DNA of 43,682 nt from assembly GCA_002328565.1 (NCBI GenBank), contig DCUU01000004.1, positions 1 to 43,682 of the forward strand, written 5' to 3'. Positions 33,140 to 41,365 of this stretch are shown piece after piece; within the stretch, counting starts at the first letter, position 1; every line of letters begins with the position of its first letter. A model generated the notes under the pieces. It did not search any database. It was not told the DNA's origin and saw nothing but the letters and a program-made list of their open reading frames with translations. The DNA comes from Candidatus Moranbacteria bacterium UBA2206 (GTDB lineage: Bacteria > Patescibacteriota > Minisyncoccia > Moranbacterales > UBA2206). Both the position numbers and the translations under genes were made by a program.

Positions 33140-34297
33140 ATGAAATTAATTTGTACAGGAGAAAATTTAAAGAAAGCGATTTTTAATTGTGAAAGAGTAG
33201 TTTCAAAGAAAAATACTTTACCAATTTTAAATAATATTCTTTTTGAAACAGAAAAAGGAGGATTAAAATTATCTGCAACTAATTTAGAGATTGGAATTTC
33301 TTCTAAAATAGGGGCAAAAATAGAAAAAGAGGGGCGAATAACAATTCCTGCAAAACTTATTAGTAGTTTTTCTAATAATCTTCCAGGTGGTGAAAATATT
33401 TCATTAGAACTTATAGATAATAATCTAAAAATAAAAAACGGGATAAATAAGGCTGTAATAAAAGGAATTTCTGCTGAAGATTTTCCTCTTTTACCTCTTC
33501 GAAAAACTGAATATTTATTAAATATCCCTACTTTAGAGTTAAAAAGCGCAGTTTTAAAGGTGATGCCAGCAGTAGCTTTTAATGAATCTAGACAAGAGCT
33601 TACAGGAATAAACCTTATTTTAAAAGAAAAAGAACTTATTTTTGCTGCTACAGATAGTTTTCGTCTTTCAGAATGTCGAGTTAAAATAGAGGAAAATAAT
33701 ATAAATAAGGAAACCTATAAACTTTTTATTGAAAAAAATGAAAATGTGATTATTCCAGCGAATGTTTTAGTAGAATTGAATCGTGTATTAGCGCCTGATA
33801 TAGATAATCGAGTGAAAATAACTATTGAAGAAGGACAAATATTTTTTGAAATAGATGGTATTAAATTAGTCTCACGGCTTATAAACGGGAAATATCCAGA
33901 ATACAAACATATAATGCCGGCGGAGTATAAAACAAGAATAGTAGGAGAAAAACAGGTTTTACAAAATGCTATTAAAATGGCAAGTGTTTTTTCCGCAGGG
34001 GGATCAAATGAGATAACGCTTAAAATTGAAGCACAAGAAGAAAAAATTTTTATATTGTCTTCGAGTGCTGAAGTTGGAGAAAATTCAGCTGAACTTAAAT
34101 TTGACATCACAGGACCATCCCAGGAGGTTGTTTTTAATGCTAAATATCTTTTAGATGGAATTAACGCTACCACCACCTCTCAAGTCGCAATTTTACTAAA
34201 CAGCGAAGCTACTCCAGTAGCGGTTCGCGAAATTAATGAAAAATCCGGCGAAGTTTTAGAATATTTCACTTATATTGTGATGCCGATAAAGAATTAA
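33140..34297 (+). CDS. dnaN: DNA polymerase III beta subunit (sliding clamp)
   Basis: This 385-residue protein has the three DNA-clamp folds. The N-terminal FNCERVVSKKNTLPILNNILFE is typical. So are the central KVMPAVAFNESRQELTGINLILKEKELIFAATDSFRLSE and the C-terminal FNAKYLLDGINATTTSQVAILL and YFTYIVMPIKN, the last being the usual end of DnaN. It forms a ring around DNA that tethers polymerase. It lies downstream of the origin and 18 bp before trxB. Confidence 0.97.
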   Translation: MKLICTGENLKKAIFNCERVVSKKNTLPILNNILFETEKGGLKLSATNLEIGISSKIGAKIEKEGRITIPAKLISSFSNNLPGGENISLELIDNNLKIKNGINKAVIKGISAEDFPLLPLRKTEYLLNIPTLELKSAVLKVMPAVAFNESRQELTGINLILKEKELIFAATDSFRLSECRVKIEENNINKETYKLFIEKNENVIIPANVLVELNRVLAPDIDNRVKITIEEGQIFFEIDGIKLVSRLINGKYPEYKHIMPAEYKTRIVGEKQVLQNAIKMASVFSAGGSNEITLKIEAQEEKIFILSSSAEVGENSAELKFDITGPSQEVVFNAKYLLDGINATTTSQVAILLNSEATPVAVREINEKSGEVLEYFTYIVMPIKN

Positions 34298-34299
34298 AA

Positions 34300-34322
34300 A
34301 CATATAACATGTAGCATGAAAC
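34300..34322. repeat. dispersed ACATATAACAT...CATGAAAC repeat, copy 2
   Basis: It matches 1961-1983 (end of lspA) except for a few bases. It contains the trxB ATG at 34316, so the repeat supplies the N-terminal codons of TrxB. Confidence 0.55.
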
Positions 34323-35260
34323 ATAAAACAAAAGACAATATTCACAACCTAATAATTATTGGTGCGGGGCCGGCTGGACTTAGTGCTTCAATTTATGCTT
34401 CGCGGTATGGAATAAAACATAAAATTGTGGGCGCGCTTTTAGGTGGGCAAATTTCTGAGACGCATAAAATTGATAATTATCCTGGAATGGAAGATATGAG
34501 CGGATTTGAATTTAGTCAAAAATGGGGGAATCACGCTAAAAAATATGGGGTGGAAATTTTGCCTGAGTTAGTGGAAAAAATAAATAAAGAAAATAATATT
34601 TTTTCCATAACTCTCGCGAATAACAATATTTTACAAGCACGAACAATTCTTTTAGCAACCGGCACAAAAAAAAGAAAACTCAATATTATTGGAGAAAAAG
34701 AATTTATTGGAAAGGGTGTATCATATTGCGCTACTTGCGATGGATTTTTTTATAAAAATAAAATTGTGGGTGTGATTGGTGGTTCAGATAGCGCGGCGAC
34801 TGCGACATTATATTTGGCTGATTTAGCCCAGAAAGTTTATTTAATTTATCGCAAAAAAGAACTTCGCGCTGAACCTTTTTGGGTAAATCTAATTAAAAAA
34901 AATTCAAAAATAGAAGTGCTTTATGAAACTAATGTAGTGGAAATTTTAGGTGAGCAAAAATTGGAAAAAATAAAATTAGACAAGGAATATAAAAACTCAA
35001 AAGAGTTAGATTTAGATGGACTTTTTATCGAAGCAGGATCAGATCCGGCGACAGAATATTTTAGTGAACTAGGAATTGAAATGGATGAAGGTGGTTATAT
35101 TAAAATTCAAAAAAATGGTGCGACAAATGTGCTAGGAGTTTTTGCGGCAGGTGACATCACTGATGGCTCCGATAAATTCCGCCAAGTCATCACAGCTGCT
35201 TCTGAGGGTGCAATTTCCGCGCGCGCCGTGTATAATTTTTTAAAAACAAATAAAAAATAG
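34316..35260 (+). CDS. trxB: thioredoxin reductase
   Basis: This 314-residue flavoprotein has an FAD-binding GAGPAGL (15-21), a redox-active CATC (138-141, SYCATCDGFFY) and the C-terminal FAD motif GVFAAGDITDG. The NADPH domain reads GGSDSAATAT and YRKKELRAE, against the usual GGGNSAxEEA and HRRxxxRA: one Arg is kept and the other is Lys. Cofactor use could thus differ. It reduces thioredoxin at NADPH cost; no thioredoxin gene is in the window. It lies between dnaN and the dciA-like gene, which starts two bases after its stop. Confidence 0.93.
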   Translation: MKHKTKDNIHNLIIIGAGPAGLSASIYASRYGIKHKIVGALLGGQISETHKIDNYPGMEDMSGFEFSQKWGNHAKKYGVEILPELVEKINKENNIFSITLANNNILQARTILLATGTKKRKLNIIGEKEFIGKGVSYCATCDGFFYKNKIVGVIGGSDSAATATLYLADLAQKVYLIYRKKELRAEPFWVNLIKKNSKIEVLYETNVVEILGEQKLEKIKLDKEYKNSKELDLDGLFIEAGSDPATEYFSELGIEMDEGGYIKIQKNGATNVLGVFAAGDITDGSDKFRQVITAASEGAISARAVYNFLKTNKK

Positions 35261-35262
35261 AA

Positions 35263-35544
35263 ATGAAATCGCTTAGTAGTTTAATTAATAAGAGAAAAAG
35301 TATTCACAAAATATCTTTAACTGACAAAGATATTTTTTATATTTTTAATCGAGTTATTAAGGAAGAATTTGGTAATGTGGGCGCGTCAAAACTTCGAGCG
35401 GATTATTTTAAGAACGGGACTATTTTTATAAAACTCACTAGTTCGGCCTGGGCGAGCGAGCTTTTTATGAATAGAAATACGATTATTAAAAAAATAAACA
35501 AGGAGCTGGGGGAGGGCGCTATAAAGGAAATAAAAATAAAATAG
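35263..35544 (+). CDS. DciA-like (DUF721) helicase-loader protein
   Basis: This 93-residue protein has the DUF721 pattern: a basic N-terminus, a central ASKLRADYFKNGTIFIKLTSSAWASELFMNRNTIIKKIN, then a short beta end EIKIK. DciA proteins bind and load the replicative helicase DnaB in bacteria without DnaC/DnaI. Its position in the dnaA-oriC-dnaN-trxB block supports that role. Assignment rests on a short pattern and context, so confidence is moderate. A palindromic element follows 16 bp downstream. Confidence 0.7.
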   Translation: MKSLSSLINKRKSIHKISLTDKDIFYIFNRVIKEEFGNVGASKLRADYFKNGTIFIKLTSSAWASELFMNRNTIIKKINKELGEGAIKEIKIK

Positions 35545-35560
35545 GATCTTTATATTTTTT

Positions 35561-35708
35561 GGACTTCCGCATTTACTTGCGTCAAGATATGCTCGTCGCG
35601 AAAGCAACTATAAAATGCAACAATTCGCCAGTAATTAAAAACTGCTTAAGGAAAGTATTTTTTTGGCGACTGCGTTAATATCTTTTCCGCAAGCAAATAC
35701 GCAAGTCC
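35561..35708. repeat. 150-bp palindromic element, copy E3
   Basis: GGACTTCCGCATTTACTTGCG at the left end pairs with CGCAAGCAAATACGCAAGTCC at the right end. Shared with E1 are TCAAGA..ATGCTCGT near the left and GCGTT.ATAT plus CAAATACRCAAG at the right end. The middle is more divergent. It fills the gap after the dciA-like gene. Confidence 0.75.
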
Positions 35709-35735
35709 TGATTTTGCTGATTTTAAAAAATATTG

Positions 35736-35741
35736 TATAAT
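35736..35741 (+). promoter_or_regulatory. -10 box of the small membrane protein gene
   Basis: A perfect TATAAT with a weak TTGCTG at 35714-35719 (16-bp spacing). It would give a leader of about 42 bases before the ATG at 35790. Confidence 0.4.
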
Positions 35742-35789
35742 AAAAAAAGACAAAAACTAAAACTAAAATCAACCTATAAAAGCACTATT

Positions 35790-36236
35790 ATGAAAAAGAA
35801 ACAACAAGTGAAGGATTGGCAAATTGCTTTGATTCATTGGCTGTTGGCTGGAATTGCCGCGCCATTTTTATTTAGTTTAGTTTTTGGACAAACCGTAGAA
35901 GATATAGCGGAAAATTTTGGAGTGATTGTTTGGTTGGCAATTCTTGGGGAGGCAGTGAAATTTTTCCTTGTCTGGGTAAGTATAATTTATTCAGCAAAAT
36001 TTATAACCAAAAATTTTATTATCAAAGACAATGCAACTATCGTAAAGATTTCTACTGCATATCTTTGTGTGTTTCTAGTTATTTTTAGAATTATTTTTTT
36101 TGACGGAAGCAGTGTAATGAATTATATTTTTTCTTCAATGCATTTAATATCGCTTCTTGTCATCGTCCCGTTCTTTTATTTTTTCAGTAAAAATCAAATC
36201 GGGAATAATGAAAAGGCGATTAGGTATGAAGATTAA
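35790..36236 (+). CDS. small multi-pass membrane protein of unknown function
   Basis: This 148-residue protein has a Lys-rich N-terminus and four hydrophobic helices (about 15-38, 44-66, 84-102, 110-132). No family is recognised. The ATG at 35790 was chosen because upstream in-frame codons from 35733 would overlap the TATAAT promoter. It stands alone between element E3 and a bidirectional terminator. Confidence 0.65.
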   Translation: MKKKQQVKDWQIALIHWLLAGIAAPFLFSLVFGQTVEDIAENFGVIVWLAILGEAVKFFLVWVSIIYSAKFITKNFIIKDNATIVKISTAYLCVFLVIFRIIFFDGSSVMNYIFSSMHLISLLVIVPFFYFFSKNQIGNNEKAIRYED

Positions 36237-36251
36237 AATAAAACATCTAAA

Positions 36252-36286
36252 AAACAAAAACTCCGGAAAATCACCGGAGTTTTTTT
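36252..36286. terminator. bidirectional intrinsic terminator
   Basis: The stem ACTCCGG/CCGGAGT (36260-36280) has seven T on the right and a run of A on the left. It can end the membrane-protein gene (+) and the penicillin-binding protein gene (-), which converge here. Confidence 0.9.
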
Positions 36287-36306
36287 GTGGAAAAATATTC
36301 TAATTT

Positions 36307-38859
36307 TTAGGGTATATTTGTTTTTATAGAAACACTATCAGAATCAGAATCACCATTTTTATCTTTGACAGTTGCCTTAATGGAAAGGGTGGTGTTTTTC
36401 TTGGAATCAGGAATTAAATAAGCATAATCAAAAGATGATTTAGAAAAATCTTTATCGTCTTCTCCGTCAATAGATAGGGTTATTTTATCTATCCCAAAGG
36501 GCGCAGCTGCCTTTACTTTTATCTTGATAGTGGAATCGCTTAAGGAGGCTGATATTTTTACAGTTGGATCAAAATCCTTAAAATCATCTGATCGACATTC
36601 TTTCTCTGGGGTTGGTCGGGAAGAGTAACCTTCTTTTTTATCCAGCCATTTTTCAATAGCCTTTTCCCAATTTTTAAACTGGGGATCATTTTCTGGTTTT
36701 TCTGGTTTATCTCCGCGGGGATCATCTTTTTGGACATAATATAAAATAGAATGTGCATCGGCAAATTTCTTTTTCTCTCTTTCGGATTCTGGGCAATTAT
36801 CATTGGCTAGACAATAATCATCCGAGTCGGGAATTTTGCAAACGCGGATTTCTTTTTTGTCATCAAGTTTTCCATCTAGCACGTCCTTATCGGTTTTTTC
36901 CTCGTCTTTTTTATATTCAGGAAATTTTTCTATATCATAATTAACTAAAGATTTTTCCATAAATTCGCGCCAAATCGGTGCAGCCACATAAGAGCCATCT
37001 GCCCCCTGCGCCATTATGGAGTTGTCATTATTACCGGCCCAAACGCCCGCAACCAAGGACGGAGTATAACCCATTGTCCAACCGTCGCGCCATTCGTTAG
37101 TGGTGCCAGTTTTAGCAGCGACAGGACGATTATCAAATTTAAGTGGATTGTTTTCGCCAAATACCGGAGCGCGAAGTTCATTGGTAGACAAAACATAATC
37201 TATCATTGCAATATGTTTTTCTTCCACCACTCTTTGTCCATTGCTTGGTTTATATTCTTCTAAAATTTCGCCCGATCCACTTTCAACTTTTAAAATAGAA
37301 ACAGTAGGATGATGAATTCCCCCTGTAGCAAAAGAGGAAAAGGCATTAACATGATCGAGTAATTTTACTTCACCTCCACCTAAAACCAGAGACAATCCAT
37401 AATCAGCAGTTTTGTTAAGTGTAGTAATACCCATCTTATGAGCAGTGTCAATGGAATTTTGTACCCCCGCTAGATATAATGTTTTTACTGCTGGAACATT
37501 AAGTGACATTGCCAGCGCATCTTTCATTTTGAGTAGCCCTCGATTCTCGCCGTCATAATTTTTAGGATTATATTCTTTTCCATTGTCAGTAGAAAAATTA
37601 GTGTCCACATCCCAAAGATTTGTTTCTGGGGTATAGCCTTTTTCAAAGGCAGTGAGATAGACATAGGGTTTAAAGGATGAACCTGGTTGACGAAGAGCAG
37701 TAGCGACATTGAAATTACCTTCAAACTGACAATTTTTTCCAGAGACGCATCCAGTCGGGGTGGCTTTGCCAAAATAATCCTTAGATCCGACCATGGCTAA
37801 AATCTGACCTGTTTTTGGATCCATCGCAACAAGCGCCTGATTGTTGGCTTTATATGTAGTGGCATTTTTTTCGCTGTGGTTTTTAATGGCTTCCTCAGCA
37901 ATTTTTTGTTTATCCCAATCGATAGTGGTGTAAACTTTTAGCCCGCCTTGTTCAACTGCCTCAGCTCCATATTTTTTTTCTAAAGATTCTTTGATATACA
38001 TCACAAAATGAGGAGCGCTGATATTGTCGGAAAAAGTTTTTATCTTGGAAAAAATATCCACTGCTTTTGCCGTTTCAGCTTGTTCTTGAGTAATGTAGCC
38101 TAAGCGAGCCATTTGACTCAAGGCATGTTCTTGACGAGCCTTGAGATTTTCTGTGTGTGTTCCATATGGTGAATAACGAGAAGGAGCTTGAGGAAGAGAA
38201 GCAAGAATAGCGGATTCATCTAGTGTGAGTTCGCTGGCATGTTTGCCAAAAAAAGTTTGGGCGGCTGCTTCAATTCCATAAGCATTGGAACCATAAGGAA
38301 TTTCGTTAAGATACATTGCTAAAATTTCATCTTTGGAAAATTTTTGTTCCAGTTCGATGGCCAGAATAACTTCTTTTATTTTTCTAGTGAAAGTTTTTTC
38401 TGAAGTTAGGAGTGATTGCTTGATGAGTTGCTGGGTGATAGTTGAGCCACCCTGAGAGGCGCCCAATTTGAAAACATCCTTGAGAGCAGCGCGCAGAATA
38501 CTTTTTGGTTGAATGCCGATATGTGCGTAGAAACTTTGATCTTCAAGGGCGATAGTGGCATAACGCAAACTTTCCGGCATTTGTTCGAAAGGTATTTCCG
38601 TTCTTTTTTCTTCGCCATGGACTTCATAAAGAATGTGATTTCCGGTGCGGTCATAGATTTTAGTTGATTGAATCACCACGCGATTTCTCAAATTCCCTGG
38701 GCTGGGGAGATCTTTGGCAAACCAAGCGAAAACTGCCACAATAAAAAGCAACATGGCACCACTGAAAATCAAGGCTGATTTTCGCAAGAATTTCCAATTA
38801 ATCTTAAAGCGTTTTTTGCCAGATGACCCGGTAGAATTTTTAGGCGTAAAAATATACAT
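36307..38859 (-). CDS. class A penicillin-binding protein (PBP1A-like)
   Basis: This 850-residue bifunctional peptidoglycan synthase has a signal anchor (about 30-50) and a GT51 glycosyltransferase domain (catalytic EDQSFYAH near 106, GGSTITQQLIKQ near 137). The transpeptidase domain has PGSSFKP with catalytic Ser (SxxK, near 394), SLN (near 451) and KTGT (near 581). After the enzyme a Lys/Asp/Glu-rich linker holds four Cys (CKIPDSDDYCLANDNC and a later one). A C-terminal Ig-like beta domain (DPTVKISASLSDSTIKIKV..., about 770-850) closes it. It polymerises and cross-links glycan strands outside the membrane. It is a single gene. Confidence 0.95.
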   Translation of the reverse strand: MYIFTPKNSTGSSGKKRFKINWKFLRKSALIFSGAMLLFIVAVFAWFAKDLPSPGNLRNRVVIQSTKIYDRTGNHILYEVHGEEKRTEIPFEQMPESLRYATIALEDQSFYAHIGIQPKSILRAALKDVFKLGASQGGSTITQQLIKQSLLTSEKTFTRKIKEVILAIELEQKFSKDEILAMYLNEIPYGSNAYGIEAAAQTFFGKHASELTLDESAILASLPQAPSRYSPYGTHTENLKARQEHALSQMARLGYITQEQAETAKAVDIFSKIKTFSDNISAPHFVMYIKESLEKKYGAEAVEQGGLKVYTTIDWDKQKIAEEAIKNHSEKNATTYKANNQALVAMDPKTGQILAMVGSKDYFGKATPTGCVSGKNCQFEGNFNVATALRQPGSSFKPYVYLTAFEKGYTPETNLWDVDTNFSTDNGKEYNPKNYDGENRGLLKMKDALAMSLNVPAVKTLYLAGVQNSIDTAHKMGITTLNKTADYGLSLVLGGGEVKLLDHVNAFSSFATGGIHHPTVSILKVESGSGEILEEYKPSNGQRVVEEKHIAMIDYVLSTNELRAPVFGENNPLKFDNRPVAAKTGTTNEWRDGWTMGYTPSLVAGVWAGNNDNSIMAQGADGSYVAAPIWREFMEKSLVNYDIEKFPEYKKDEEKTDKDVLDGKLDDKKEIRVCKIPDSDDYCLANDNCPESEREKKKFADAHSILYYVQKDDPRGDKPEKPENDPQFKNWEKAIEKWLDKKEGYSSRPTPEKECRSDDFKDFDPTVKISASLSDSTIKIKVKAAAPFGIDKITLSIDGEDDKDFSKSSFDYAYLIPDSKKNTTLSIKATVKDKNGDSDSDSVSIKTNIP

Positions 38860-38968
38860 ATAATTTATTTAGCTTATTTACAAAGCATTCTATATTATAT
38901 TATAAAAGAGAAAGGTTATCAAGGCAAAGAAGGAAAGTGGAGAAGGAAGGAATAATTAAAACTTTAAT

Positions 38969-39439
38969 TTAGATTTTTATATCCATATAATATTTCCTAT
39001 CGCCATTATTATAATAGCCATCAACACGGTGATTTTTGAAACCTAGGTTTGTATAAAATTCTTTCAATCTGTTTTGCTCTCGGAAATGCAGAGAAATTTT
39101 TTCAACGGAATGATTTTTCTTGATTTCAAAAATAATCTTGTCTAGCAGTTTTTTACCCAATCCTTTTTTCTGATATTGGGGAATAATAAGCAGAGTATTA
39201 ATGTTAAAAAAATTATCGTGCTTATTTAGTCTTCCTAGAACTAATCCGATATAGGTGCCTCCTGCTTTTAGAAAAAATCCAATAGGACATCTTTTGGTGT
39301 CACTAAAAAAAGTGTCAAAATATTTCTTGCTCCATATCGACAAGGGAAAATATTTATTATAAATTTTTAGCAACTCTTTTTTTTGTTGGGTGGATAGTGT
39401 TTCTGCTTGATATAGCTGAATGGATTTTTCTCTAGACAT
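38969..39439 (-). CDS. GNAT family N-acetyltransferase
   Basis: This 156-residue protein has the acetyl-CoA-binding motif A in IIPQYQKKGLGKKLLDKIIF (RxxGxG form QxxKGLGK), preceded by a beta strand (NINTLLI). It ends with EFYTNLGFKNHRVDGYY, a typical GNAT C-terminus. Substrate is unknown. It is the last gene of the minus-strand operon with the ATP-grasp enzymes. GNAT-fold proteins occur with amidoligases, where they modify or transfer aminoacyl groups, so a role in the same pathway is inferred. Confidence 0.82.
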   Translation of the reverse strand: MSREKSIQLYQAETLSTQQKKELLKIYNKYFPLSIWSKKYFDTFFSDTKRCPIGFFLKAGGTYIGLVLGRLNKHDNFFNINTLLIIPQYQKKGLGKKLLDKIIFEIKKNHSVEKISLHFREQNRLKEFYTNLGFKNHRVDGYYNNGDRKYYMDIKI

Positions 39440-39461
39440 AAAAAATAAATCTACATTAAAA

Positions 39462-40418
39462 TTAATTGGAAAGTTTATTTTTAAAAGCTTCTAGGAGTGC
39501 CTTATACATCTCAATCATATGGGGTTTTTCTTCTGGAGTAAAGAAGAGGCCGGGCATAGAATTTAGCTCCACAATCCAAGGTTTTCCTTTTTCATCAAAC
39601 ATAAAATCCATAGAATAAACGCGAGGAGAAAAAGTGGCAAATATTTCATTGGCAGATTTTATTATAGGCTGAAGATTTTTTGGCAACTTATTTTTTGGTA
39701 CGATTATAAGTGAACCTCCTTGCGCGAGATTGGCTAGAAAACTTCCCTTTTTAGGTTCTCTTATGTAGGCATAAATAATTTTATCATTTACAAAAACCAA
39801 GCGAAGATCATGCATTTTTTTGCTCACACCGGGTACTCCTTTCGAAGAATCGATAAACTCTTGGACTAAATATTCCTTGCCGATATCTGCCACCCTTAGG
39901 GCCTCAGATTTTTTTATAATCTGCACATCTTTTCCGCCACTTTCACTAATTGGCTTGATAACAATTTTTGAAGAATGAAGTTTAGGCAAGATTAATTCTA
40001 GTTCTTTTTTTGAGCTTATCACCCAACTTTTTTTTGACCATTGAGGGAAAATTAAACTAGTTATAAATTTATCATCAATAATGCGGGTAAAACTCAAATC
40101 ATTAATAAAAGAATATCTCTCACTCATCAATTCTTTTTTAAAGTATGTTTCCAGTCTAGCTTTTGTTTTGTCATAGATAAGATCAGGAATGATATTATGA
40201 ACCTTTTTCCAGTTCGCACCTTCTCCTTCATATATCCAAGCATATTTAAAAATATGTTTTTTGTAATCATACCACTCATATGAAGCCCGATACATTTGAA
40301 TGCTATTTTTTTGACAAAGATCATAAAAATATTCATAGGAATATTGATAGTCTTTATTGCTAAAGGGCTTGGCTTTTTTCCAATCACTTTTTCCAAAAAG
40401 GATCATCACTTTTTTCAT
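39462..40418 (-). CDS. ATP-grasp ligase (RimK/YheC-like), copy 1
   Basis: This 318-residue ATP-grasp enzyme has the ATP-binding strands and Gly loop KIVIKPISESGGKDVQII, then VQEFIDSSKGVPGVSKKMHDLRLVFVND and AYIREPKKGS. The Mg site is in YSMDFMFDEKGKPWIVELNSMPG. The N-terminal part (about 1-120) is a pre-ATP-grasp domain with many aromatic residues (YEYFYDLC, SYEWYDY). Such enzymes join a carboxylate to an amine or thiol through an acyl phosphate. It is paralogous to the gene upstream, whose stop overlaps its start by four bases. The ligation target is unknown. Confidence 0.85.
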   Translation of the reverse strand: MKKVMILFGKSDWKKAKPFSNKDYQYSYEYFYDLCQKNSIQMYRASYEWYDYKKHIFKYAWIYEGEGANWKKVHNIIPDLIYDKTKARLETYFKKELMSERYSFINDLSFTRIIDDKFITSLIFPQWSKKSWVISSKKELELILPKLHSSKIVIKPISESGGKDVQIIKKSEALRVADIGKEYLVQEFIDSSKGVPGVSKKMHDLRLVFVNDKIIYAYIREPKKGSFLANLAQGGSLIIVPKNKLPKNLQPIIKSANEIFATFSPRVYSMDFMFDEKGKPWIVELNSMPGLFFTPEEKPHMIEMYKALLEAFKNKLSN

Positions 40419-41365
40419 AAGTTTTCTTTAAATATTTTAATTAATTCTAAATAAAATTTATCCATCCATTTTTTTTGGCTTGGGTAAAAAAATATTCCTG
40501 GCATAGTATTTAATTCTACTATCCAGGGCTTTTGCTTTTTGTCGAAAATTAAATCAATAGTAAATATTCTGGGAGTATAGGACTGAAAAATATCTTGGAT
40601 TTTATTAATAATAGGTTTTACATTGGCGGGTATTTTTTCGGGGTCTATTGTGGTCATCTTTCCTCCCTGGGCTATATTAGATAAAAGACTTCCTCTTTTT
40701 GGGGTTCTAATATAGGCATAAATTATTTTTTCATTTATAAAAACTAAGCGTAAATCATGAACACCTTTTATGATATTAGTTATCCCTTGCGAACTATCGA
40801 TAAATTCTTGCGCAATCAATCCATTTTTTATGTAATGGGAGGGAAATCTGGATAGATTATTCTTACTAATTATTTTGATTTCATCGCCACCACTTCCTCG
40901 AGCCGGTTTCAGTACTATTTTTTTAGATTTAAATTTTTTAGAAATTTCTAACAAATCTTTTTTATTAAAAATCTTGTAATATCTTTTGAAAAAATCTGGA
41001 AAAATAAGACTAGTGTAAAATTTATTATCAGCAAGCAGCGTGAATTCAGGATCGTTTATAATTTTAAAGTTTTTTTCTAGTTCTTTTTTAAAATAATGCA
41101 CCCCAGCTTTAAAATTAGTTTTATCATAAATTAAATCTGGTTTTATTCCTCTCGCTCGTTGCCATTTTTTATTTTTGTATGTCCAGGTGTATTTGAAAAA
41201 AGTTTTATCAGAAGAGCACCATTTATAAGAAGCATGAAAAATTTCAATATCATTTTTCCTGGCAATACTATGAAGATATTCGTAGCAAACTCTATATTTT
41301 TTGTCCTTTATAGCAATAGATGTTTTCCATTTTCTGTTGCCGGATAAAATAATGATTTTTTTCAT
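40415..41365 (-). CDS. ATP-grasp ligase (RimK/YheC-like), copy 2
   Basis: This 316-residue ATP-grasp enzyme is homologous end to end to copy 1. Shared blocks include the N-terminal YEYLHSIARKNDIEIFHASYKW, DLIYDKT, KIVLKPARGSGGDEIKII, IAQEFIDSSQGITNIIKGVHDLRLVFINEKIIYAYIR, and IDLIFDKKQKPWIVELNTMPGIFF with the metal ligands. A tandem duplication is the simplest explanation. Two different ligases could add two different residues, or both could form a heteromer. Its start overlaps the end of the RimK-RimB fusion gene by one base. Confidence 0.85.
   Translation of the reverse strand: MKKIIILSGNRKWKTSIAIKDKKYRVCYEYLHSIARKNDIEIFHASYKWCSSDKTFFKYTWTYKNKKWQRARGIKPDLIYDKTNFKAGVHYFKKELEKNFKIINDPEFTLLADNKFYTSLIFPDFFKRYYKIFNKKDLLEISKKFKSKKIVLKPARGSGGDEIKIISKNNLSRFPSHYIKNGLIAQEFIDSSQGITNIIKGVHDLRLVFINEKIIYAYIRTPKRGSLLSNIAQGGKMTTIDPEKIPANVKPIINKIQDIFQSYTPRIFTIDLIFDKKQKPWIVELNTMPGIFFYPSQKKWMDKFYLELIKIFKENL

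Noticed and set aside
33715..34176. 153-codon minus-strand frame
   Set aside because: Antisense to dnaN, which is certain.
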